DNA of 26,904 nucleotides from DASZTU01 sp035493835 (GTDB lineage Bacteria; Pseudomonadota; Alphaproteobacteria; Rhizobiales; Devosiaceae): assembly GCA_035493835.1 (NCBI GenBank), contig DATJHO010000096.1, positions 1-26,904 on the forward strand, given 5' to 3'. The position numbers were made by a program, and so were the translations under genes. Shown here in pieces: positions 21,561 to 26,904 of the stretch (positions are counted from its first letter, which is position 1; every line of letters begins with the position of its first letter). A model generated the notes under the pieces. It made no database searches. It was not told the DNA's origin and saw only the letters and a list, made by a program, of their open reading frames with translations.

Positions 21561-22511
21561 CTACTCCGCCGCCTCGGCCAATTGGTTTTCGGCGAGGAAA
21601 CGCTCGGCCTCAAGCGCGGCCATGCAGCCCATGCCGGCAGCCGTTACCGCCTGGCGATAGACGTCGTCGGTGACATCGCCCGCCGCATAGACGCCGGGGA
21701 TGGCCGTTGCTGTCGAATCCGGCGCGGTGATGAGATACCCGCCCTCCTTCATCGGCAGCTTGCCCTCGAAAATCTGCGTTGCTGGGCTGTGCCCGATGGC
21801 CACGAACACCCCATCGATCGGCATGGTCTCGATCGCGCCGGTGACGGTGTTGCGCAGTTCGACCCCATTGACCGAGGGCGGCATGGCGCTGCCGGTGATA
21901 TCGGCTAGCTCGGTGTTCCAGCGCACCTCGATCTTGGGATGCTTGAACAGCCGATCCTGCAGGATTTTTTCCGCCCGGAATTCGTCGCGGCGGTGGATCA
22001 CGGTGACCTTGCTGGCAAAATTGGTGAGGAACAACGCTTCCTCGACCGCGCTGTTGCCGCCGCCGACCACTAAGACGTGCTTGTTGCGATAGAAGAAGCC
22101 GTCGCAGGTGGCGCAGGCGGAGACGCCAAAGCCCTGGAACTTTTGCTCCGAGGGAAGGCCCAGCCAGCGGGCCTGGGCACCAGTGGCAATGATGAGGCTG
22201 TCGCAGGTGTAGCGCTTGCCGCTGTCTCCGATCAACGCGAACGGCCGATGCTCGAGGTCGACCTCGACGATGACGTCATTGATGAGCGTGGTGCCGACAT
22301 GCTCGGCCTGCGCCTTCATCTGGTCCATGAGCCAGGGGCCCTGGATGACGTCGGCGAAGCCGGGATAGTTCTCGACATCGGTGGTAATCGTCAGCTGCCC
22401 GCCGGGCTGCAGGCCGGCGATCATGACCGGTTCCAGCATGGCGCGGGCCGCATAGATTGCGGCCGTGTAGCCGGCCGGACCCGAACCGATGATGATGACC
22501 TTGGCGTGCAT
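21561..22511 (-). CDS. trxB: Thioredoxin reductase (NADPH)
   Basis: This 316-residue flavoprotein reduces thioredoxin with NADPH. Visible motifs are the FAD-binding GSGPAGYTAAIYAARA near the N-terminus, the redox pair CATC (residues about 137-140 in SACATCDGFF), the NADPH-binding GGGNSAVEEALFL, HRRDEFRA and the C-terminal FAD block VYAAGDVTDDVYRQAV. The ATG at 22511 (MHAKVIIIGSGPAG) is chosen; the open frame runs 38 codons further without conserved sequence. lsrB follows within 2 nt, so the two are cotranscribed and probably coupled. greA lies 159 bases upstream on the same strand. Confidence 0.95.
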   Translation of the reverse strand: MHAKVIIIGSGPAGYTAAIYAARAMLEPVMIAGLQPGGQLTITTDVENYPGFADVIQGPWLMDQMKAQAEHVGTTLINDVIVEVDLEHRPFALIGDSGKRYTCDSLIIATGAQARWLGLPSEQKFQGFGVSACATCDGFFYRNKHVLVVGGGNSAVEEALFLTNFASKVTVIHRRDEFRAEKILQDRLFKHPKIEVRWNTELADITGSAMPPSVNGVELRNTVTGAIETMPIDGVFVAIGHSPATQIFEGKLPMKEGGYLITAPDSTATAIPGVYAAGDVTDDVYRQAVTAAGMGCMAALEAERFLAENQLAEAAE

Positions 22512-22670
22512 CGCGATCTTTCCCCGCGCTCGAGCAGAATTCGTCCACCAACTTAAGGGCCTGCGGGGCAGAGTTTCAAGGCCACAGCGGCGCGCCCGTG
22601 TCTCTCGGAGGCACGGGATACCCACTATTCACAATGCTCGCGCGCCGGTCGCCGGGGCGGATTTCTGAGC

Positions 22671-23144
22671 TCAGACGTATTTCACGTCGAGAATTTCGTA
22701 GCTTTTCGACCCGCCGGGCGCCGCCACCTCGAACGAATCGCCCACTTCCTTGCCGATCATTGCCTTGGCGATGGGCGAGTTGAGCGAGATCCGCCCATTG
22801 CTGGCGTCGGCTTCCTGATCACCGACGATCATGTAGGTCTTTTCGGCCTCCGTGTCCTCATCAATGATTTTCACGGTTGCCCCAAACTTAATGGTCCTGC
22901 CTGACAACTTGCTGACATCGATAATGTCGGCCAGGGCCAAAAGCGATTCCAGCTCCTGGATGCGGCCTTCGTTGAGGCTCTGCATCTCCTTGGCAGCATG
23001 GTATTCGGCGTTTTCCGACAGATCGCCATGGGCTCGCGCCTCGGCGATGTCGCGAATGATGCGTGGACGGTCCTCTGAAGTCCGGCGTCGATATTCGGCG
23101 CTGAGCGCTACATGACCATGGGTGGTCATTGGAATCTTGTCCAT
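22671..23144 (-). CDS. greA: Transcription elongation factor GreA
   Basis: This 157-residue GreA has the N-terminal coiled-coil with the acidic tip DLSENAEYHAAKE at about residues 41-53, whose Asp and Glu help RNA polymerase cleave backtracked transcripts. The C-terminal globular domain includes YMIVGDQEADASNGRISLNS and SPIAKAMIGKEVGDS. Its length equals the family norm. The start at 23144 (MDKIPMTTHG) has GGAGACGA upstream; the longer frame is rejected as arginine-rich and not conserved. It diverges from the methyltransferase gene. The 159-base gap to trxB shows no clear terminator. Confidence 0.95.
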   Translation of the reverse strand: MDKIPMTTHGHVALSAEYRRRTSEDRPRIIRDIAEARAHGDLSENAEYHAAKEMQSLNEGRIQELESLLALADIIDVSKLSGRTIKFGATVKIIDEDTEAEKTYMIVGDQEADASNGRISLNSPIAKAMIGKEVGDSFEVAAPGGSKSYEILDVKYV

Positions 23145-23402
23145 GGGTCGTCTCCGTCGAACTGGGCGCCTGCTGGGCGGCCTCTGCCGACCAAAGGCGC
23201 GACAACACAAACCATAGCCGCCCGTCCTTGGCGGTAGCGGGCGGCTTCGGTCAAATCGGTGCTTCCTGCCGCGCAATGTCGGCGTGCCTGTTTCGCACTC
23301 AAAGGAAAGCTCGCATTCAAATTGCCTCTACCAAGCCTCACGGTCAAGGGTCGTAGCGGCGGATTTTGTATGTAAGTAGCTGCCGTGATAGTGCCAGTAT
23401 CC

Positions 23403-24194
23403 ATGACTGAGACACTAGACAGACTGAAGTTCGCAACGCGGCTTGCCTTGATTCCGAGGTCCGCTGTTATCCACAATAATGCCGCAATCTGGAAAGCTCT
23501 CGATGAAACATGGCGTAACATTATATCTGGAGACGAGCATTGGCGATTTCAATGCATCGAAGACTATCGCCGAAACCTTTTGAGAGACAAACGGATTATA
23601 GAGTTTGTCGACTTCGGAATGGGGCGGAGGGCCGAACGCCCAAGTGATGGCGAAAATGAGCCCGGTGCGCGCTCGAGCAGGAAGCTTTCGGAGGTCGCGC
23701 TAGCGAGCAAATCGTCGCTCTGGTGCGTGCTGTTGCACAAGATCGTGCGCCTGACGGGGGCAACGAACTGTGTGGAAATGGGGACCTGCCTGGGCATATC
23801 GGCCAGCTATCTCGCCGCCGCGCTGCCGGAAGGTGGTCGACTGGTCACGATGGAAGGGAGTCCGGGGGTTGCCGATATCGCGACTGACACGCTGCGGACC
23901 CTGGTGCCTGGGCGTGCCGTCGAAATCCGGCGCGGGCCGTTTCATGAGACGCTGAACGTGGTATTGCGGGAGATGTCGCCGATCGACTTCGTCTTTGTTG
24001 ATGGTCACCACGAAGAGCAAGCTACCGAACAGTATTTCCGGCAGCTGCTGCCCAACATGCAGCAGAACGGAGTGATTGTCTTCGACGACATCCGCTGGTC
24101 CCCCGGGATGAAAAAAGCGTGGAGCCACATCCGCGCGCAGGCCCCAGGGGTATGCGTCGACCTTGGCACGCTGGGCCTCGTGCTGCTGCCGTGA
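23403..24194 (+). CDS. Class I SAM-dependent methyltransferase (Methyltransf_24-like)
   Basis: This 263-residue protein has a Rossmann-type methyltransferase domain from about residue 110. CVEMGTCLGISASYLAAALP is motif I (SAM binding), RLVTMEGSPG carries the acidic motif II residue, IDFVFVDGHHEEQATEQYF is motif IV, and NGVIVFDDIRWSPGMKKAW follows. These are typical of the Methyltransf_24 / macrocin-O-methyltransferase-like group, often involved in sugar or small-molecule O-methylation; the substrate is unknown. The N-terminal 100 residues are unique and their codons are more AT-rich than neighbouring genes, hinting at acquisition. A GTG at 23385 is an alternative start; neither has a clear SD. 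The gene is followed by the terminator shared with cspA. Confidence 0.82.
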   Translation: MTETLDRLKFATRLALIPRSAVIHNNAAIWKALDETWRNIISGDEHWRFQCIEDYRRNLLRDKRIIEFVDFGMGRRAERPSDGENEPGARSSRKLSEVALASKSSLWCVLLHKIVRLTGATNCVEMGTCLGISASYLAAALPEGGRLVTMEGSPGVADIATDTLRTLVPGRAVEIRRGPFHETLNVVLREMSPIDFVFVDGHHEEQATEQYFRQLLPNMQQNGVIVFDDIRWSPGMKKAWSHIRAQAPGVCVDLGTLGLVLLP

Positions 24195-24204
24195 GGCCCG
24201 CCAA

Positions 24205-24237
24205 ATGAAAAAGGTTCGGCCTTAGGGGCCGAACCTT
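24205..24237 (-). terminator. Rho-independent terminator of the cold-shock gene
   Basis: An 11-bp perfect stem (AAGGTTCGGCC with GGCCGAACCTT) with a 5-nt loop is followed on the minus strand by TTTTT, counting the stem end. It lies 20 bases after the cspA stop codon. The plus-strand side has no T-run, so it mainly serves the minus transcript but can also hinder the methyltransferase mRNA. Confidence 0.88.
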
Positions 24238-24257
24238 GCGTCTATATAGGTCTGCGG

Positions 24258-24467
24258 CTATTGCGCGATGAGATTGTCAGCGGCGGATTTGCCCGTCCGC
24301 TTGTCCTTGACGATCTCGTAGGCAATCTTCTGCCCTTCGTCGAGCCCATTCAGACCAGAGCGCTGAACGGCGGAGATGTGGACGAATACGTCCGCCCCAC
24401 CCTCATCCGGCTGAATGAATCCATAACCCTTCTGACCATTGAACCACTTCACAGTCCCGGTAGCCAT
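24258..24467 (-). CDS. cspA: Cold-shock protein, CspA family
   Basis: This 69-residue protein is a single cold-shock domain. It has the RNA-binding motifs RNP1 (KGYGFIQPD) and RNP2 (VFVHISAV), and ends AYEIVKDKRTGKSAADNLIA. It is an RNA chaperone that binds single-stranded mRNA. The start (MATGTVKWFNGQKGYGFIQP) is fixed by GAGGGAC 7 nt before ATG 24467; the longer frame to 24581 is not conserved. A convincing promoter was not found in the long upstream region, where cold-shock genes usually carry a structured leader. Confidence 0.95.
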   Translation of the reverse strand: MATGTVKWFNGQKGYGFIQPDEGGADVFVHISAVQRSGLNGLDEGQKIAYEIVKDKRTGKSAADNLIAQ

Positions 24468-24518
24468 ACAAATAGTCCCTCTCGCAGTCTCTGCCGTGGC
24501 GGTCTCACCCCTGCGGTG

Positions 24519-24704
24519 ATGACTTTGCCAATCGAATGTTCGGGTATTGACGTCAGCAGGCGCGAATGGATCGCCAGGCAAGAACAGTCGGCCGTAATAT
24601 TCGATTGCAAGACTGTAGCCGAAAACATTGGTGACGACAATATGGTGAATCGCAAAGCTATTCGCCCGTTTGGCCTAGCCGCGTTCCACATCACCGCAAA
24701 GTAA
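24519..24704 (+). CDS. Doubtful small ORF, 61 residues
   Basis: The frame reads MTLPIECSGIDVSRREWIAR and so on and ends FGLAAFHITAK before TAA. Its composition looks protein-like (VIFDCKTVAENIGDDN), but there is no SD before the ATG, GC at third positions is lower than in neighbouring genes, and the frame overlaps the cspA leader antisense. I do not recognise it. It may be a remnant of an acquired gene or chance. Confidence 0.25.
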   Translation: MTLPIECSGIDVSRREWIARQEQSAVIFDCKTVAENIGDDNMVNRKAIRPFGLAAFHITAK

Positions 24705-24773
24705 AAAACTTTTACCAGAACCATGATGCTTGTTGATCTGCAAAGAGAACAACAGGTCGCAAGATCAATGGCA

Positions 24774-24790
24774 TTTTTGCGACGCAAAAA
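24774..24790. repeat. Perfect interrupted palindrome TTTTTGCG-A-CGCAAAAA
   Basis: The 8-bp arms are exact and separated by one base. It is in non-coding DNA about 300 bases upstream of cspA. It might be a protein-binding site, but no linked regulator is known. Confidence 0.35.
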
Positions 24791-25112
24791 CGCGAGAAAC
24801 GCCTTGTTTTGTGAAGCTTTGGACTCACTGGAGACACGTGGAGATCAAGGCGCGGCACACAGGTGTCACAGTTGCATTATTGGCGCGAGCAGTCTCCCGT
24901 GAGCGCGGCGGCCGACACTTACGGCAGCTCAACGGCGTCTAATTCCGCCGGGCACAACTGGTTCCATCCGTTGACGAGTTTTCCCGGTCCGTTTGGTCAG
25001 GCGCGGGAAAATGTTGAATGCCGGCAGGAGCTTGGCCGGCTCAGGACGGTCGACGATTCGCGTTCGGGTGCTGCTGCTGGCTGAGGGGGCAGGGGGCTTT
25101 TTACCGCCTCCT

Positions 25113-25209
25113 CATCATGCCCGGGCTTGACCCGGCCACCCATGAGGCCTCGCCAAGTTGGCTAGTGGAAAGGCGAATGGGTCCCCGGGTCAAGCCCCCG
25201 GGGATGACG
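25113..25209. repeat. Intergenic inverted repeat, type CCCGGGCTTGACCCGG
   Basis: The arms CATGCCCGGGCTTGACCCGG (25116-25135, continuing to about 25143) and CCCCGGGTCAAGCCCCCGGG (with flanks, about 25177-25209) are inverted repeats around a 33-base centre. This dispersed family is common in alphaproteobacterial intergenic DNA. It ends in GGATGACG, like the elements at 15573 and 20469. Confidence 0.7.
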
Positions 25210-25322
25210 ACGTGGGAGGGGCGTCACCAACTGCTGACGCCGCGATGGCAGCACTTCGCCCAAGCTTTCGCTACCTGAGCCTTGGTTCACACCCGTTGGC
25301 CCCATGCTCTGCAGCGTTTCCA

Positions 25323-25412
25323 GGAAGAGTGGCTACCGCTCTTCCGGTCCGGAGACGCAACAGGACAAAGACTTAGAGGCCGTTCAGCACTTCCATGAAA
25401 CGATGAACGGCT
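25323..25412. other. Two strong hairpins downstream of carB
   Basis: At 25323-25345 a 10-bp stem with one wobble pair (GGAAGAGTGG with CCGCTCTTCC) has a 3-nt loop. At 25378-25412 GGCCGTTCA pairs with TGAACGGC(T) around a 17-nt loop. They lie within 115 bases after the carB stop. Neither has a T-run on either strand, so they could be mRNA 3' structures or part of an unrecognised sRNA. Confidence 0.35.
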
Positions 25413-25433
25413 CTCTAGCCCCGCTGCGTCCGC

Positions 25434-26904
25434 CTAGCGGAAATAGTCCTGCAGCGGGCGGACGGTCAAATTGCCCTCGCGATAGGCGATGATGCCTTCC
25501 ACCGCGGCGATCGCGCCGGGAATGGTGGTGTAGTAGGGGAGCTTGCGCAGCAGCGCAGTGCGGCGGATGTCGCGGCTATCGGAGATCGACTTCAGGCCAT
25601 CGGTCGTGTTGATGACCAGCTGCACGCCACCATTTTTCATCGAATCCACGATGTGCGGGCGGCCTTCCAGCACCTTGTTGATGCGTTCGGCGGCAACCCC
25701 GTTCTCGACCAGGAAGCGCTGCGTACCGCCGGTCGCGAGGATCTTGAAGCCGGCGCTTTCAAGGTCGCGCATCGGCCCCACGATCGCCTCCTTGTCGGCA
25801 TCGCGGACGGAGATGAACACCACGCCCTCGCGCGGCACCTTGCTGCCCGAGCCGATCTGGCTCTTGGCGAAGGCAATGGCAAAGCTCTTGTCGAGGCCCA
25901 TGACCTCGCCCGTCGACTTCATCTCGGGCCCGAGCACGGTGTCGACGCCTGGAAAGCGGTTGAACGGGAACACCGCTTCCTTGATGGCGATGTGGTTGAG
26001 CTTTTCCTCGCGCAACTCGAAGCTCTGTAGGCTTTCGCCGGCCATGATGCGGCTGGCGATTTTTGCGATCGGCCGACCGGTGACTTTTGCGACGAACGGC
26101 ACGGTGCGCGAGGCGCGCGGATTGACCTCGAGGATGTAGATCGTGCCGTCCTTGATGGCGTATTGAACATTCATCAGGCCGCCGACCTTGAGCGCCAGCG
26201 CCAGCTCGCGCGTTTGCCGCTTCAGCTCGGCAATGGTCTCGTCCGAAAGGTTGTGCGGGGGCAGCGAGCAGGCGCTGTCGCCCGAATGGATGCCCGCCTC
26301 CTCGATGTGTTCCATGATGCCGCAGACAAAGACGTCCTTGCCGTCGGCGAGACAATCGACGTCGATCTCGACCGCGTTGGAGAGATAGCCGTCGAACAGC
26401 AGCGGGTTGTCGCTGAGGACGGAATTGATCTGGCCGGTCTTATCGTTGGGGTATTTGTGCCGGATGTCGGGCGGCACGAGACCGGTCAGCGTATCCTGCA
26501 CATAGGTTTCGAACTCGTCCGCGTGGTGGACGATCTGCATGGCGCGGCCGCCCAACACATAGGACGGGCGGATGACGATGGGGTAGCCCAGCCGCTCGGC
26601 CACGAGGCGCGCCTGCTCAAGGCTATAGGCGATGCCGTTCTTGGGCTGGGTCAGCTCCAGCTTGTTGATCAGCTTGGAGAAGAGATCGCGGTCCTCGGCG
26701 AGGTCGATCGAGGAGGGTTGCGTCCCAAGGATGGCGACGCCCGCCTTTTCCACGGCATCGGCAAGGTTGAGCGGGGTCTGCCCGCCGAACTGCACGATGA
26801 CGCCGTGGAGGGTGCCGTTCTTCTTTTCCGTCTCGAGGATCTCGATCACGTCCTCTTCGGTCAGCGGCTCGAAATAGAGCCGATCCGAGGTGTCATAGTC
26901 GGTC
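25434..26904 (-). CDS. carB: Carbamoyl-phosphate synthase large subunit (5' part outside the window)
   Basis: The last 489 residues of CarB, which has about 1,100 or more residues in total. The fragment begins TDYDTSDRLYFEPLTEEDV, so the frame continues beyond the window. It covers the second half, with the second ATP-grasp domain (YPIVIRPSYVLGGRAMQIV, VEIDVDCLADG, YILEVNPRASRTVPFVAKVTG) that phosphorylates carbamate. The C-terminal MGS-like allosteric domain (FKILATGGTQRFLVENGV, NTTDGLKSISDSRDIRRTAL) normally binds ornithine or UMP. It makes carbamoyl phosphate for arginine and pyrimidine synthesis together with CarA. Stop at 25434-25436. The apparent start at 26849 is an internal GTG, not the true start. 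Confidence 0.97.
   Translation of the reverse strand, partial: TDYDTSDRLYFEPLTEEDVIEILETEKKNGTLHGVIVQFGGQTPLNLADAVEKAGVAILGTQPSSIDLAEDRDLFSKLINKLELTQPKNGIAYSLEQARLVAERLGYPIVIRPSYVLGGRAMQIVHHADEFETYVQDTLTGLVPPDIRHKYPNDKTGQINSVLSDNPLLFDGYLSNAVEIDVDCLADGKDVFVCGIMEHIEEAGIHSGDSACSLPPHNLSDETIAELKRQTRELALALKVGGLMNVQYAIKDGTIYILEVNPRASRTVPFVAKVTGRPIAKIASRIMAGESLQSFELREEKLNHIAIKEAVFPFNRFPGVDTVLGPEMKSTGEVMGLDKSFAIAFAKSQIGSGSKVPREGVVFISVRDADKEAIVGPMRDLESAGFKILATGGTQRFLVENGVAAERINKVLEGRPHIVDSMKNGGVQLVINTTDGLKSISDSRDIRRTALLRKLPYYTTIPGAIAAVEGIIAYREGNLTVRPLQDYFR

Larger units (their letters stand above)
24468..25433. other. 966-bp region without a confirmed gene
   Basis: Between cspA and carB there is no convincing protein gene. 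The leader and promoter of cspA lie at its left end. Visible structures are a perfect interrupted palindrome at 24774-24790 (TTTTTGCG-A-CGCAAAAA), a dispersed inverted repeat at 25113-25209 and two strong hairpins at 25323-25345 and 25378-25412. The stretch 24580-24850 has lower GC than the rest of the window. A 61-codon frame at 24519-24704 is listed separately as doubtful. Confidence 0.5.

Noticed and set aside
24449..24787. Minus-strand 112-codon frame upstream of and overlapping cspA
   Set aside because: It runs through the cspA leader, has no SD or recognisable motif, and overlaps the cspA start in another frame.
25260..25433. SRP RNA, 6S RNA or tmRNA in the hairpin region after carB
   Set aside because: No GGAAGNAGCA-type SRP tetraloop motif, no long 6S-like duplex and no tRNA-like end was found; only two local hairpins are supported.

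Overview
The window looks like chromosomal DNA of a high-GC alphaproteobacterium of the Hyphomicrobiales (Rhizobiales), possibly Devosia-like. The evidence is a trxB gene followed 2 nt later by a LysR gene matching rhizobial LsrB/VtlR, a BA14K-family secreted protein, a rhizobial-type ThuA, and dispersed inverted repeats of the kind common in these genomes. The genus is an inference from gene content. No tRNA, rRNA, CRISPR array, transposase or phage gene was seen.

Layout. 1-1450: the 3' end of a PLP aminotransferase, then a 3-mercaptopyruvate sulfurtransferase gene (minus) flanked by two oppositely oriented copies of one intergenic inverted repeat. 1450-5357: a four-gene ABC importer operon (minus; binding protein, two permeases, ATPase). 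5358-7779: a 488-bp divergent promoter region with a LacI-type palindrome, then thuA and a Gfo/Idh/MocA dehydrogenase (plus). 7879-10227: a GtrA-like membrane protein, then a cytochrome b / Tat-exported molybdopterin oxidoreductase pair with an ATGA overlap. 10224-11421: a VOC protein and a YafY-type WYL regulator, divergent around a perfect 24-bp palindrome. 11552-13407: a fatty acid hydroxylase-SDR fusion and a secreted protein of unknown function. 13746-15251: a RhlE-type DEAD-box helicase with a strong terminator. 15413-16084: a 39-residue small ORF and the BA14K protein. 16279-18389: an allantoate-degradation operon (alc, allA, and a cytidine-deaminase-fold protein). 18560-18763: a small ORF. 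18764-19608: a non-coding stretch with what look like two tandem minus-strand sRNA genes. 19609-20319: an MgtC-like protein. 20336-20573: intergenic repeats. 20665-23144: lsrB, trxB and greA (minus). 23403-24194: a methyltransferase (plus). 24258-24467: a cold-shock protein (minus). 24468-25433: mostly empty intergenic DNA. 25434-26904: the C-terminal part of carB (minus, 5' end outside the window).

The most interesting signal is at 18934-19330. On the minus strand there are five hairpins whose loops (or loop and adjacent stem, in one) are C/U-rich and complementary to the Shine-Dalgarno sequence. Three of them (cores CUCCUCCCU) are followed by one Rho-independent terminator, and two more precede a second one. 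This is the architecture of the alphaproteobacterial anti-Shine-Dalgarno sRNAs (rhizobial alpha-r14/NfeR1 and the cuckoo/CcsR RNAs of Rhodobacter), here as two tandem units of different size.

Other points: a LsrB with no cysteine at all, a cytidine-deaminase-fold enzyme of unknown substrate in the allantoate operon, and a bacterial protein whose domain pairing resembles plant CER1/CER3 wax enzymes.
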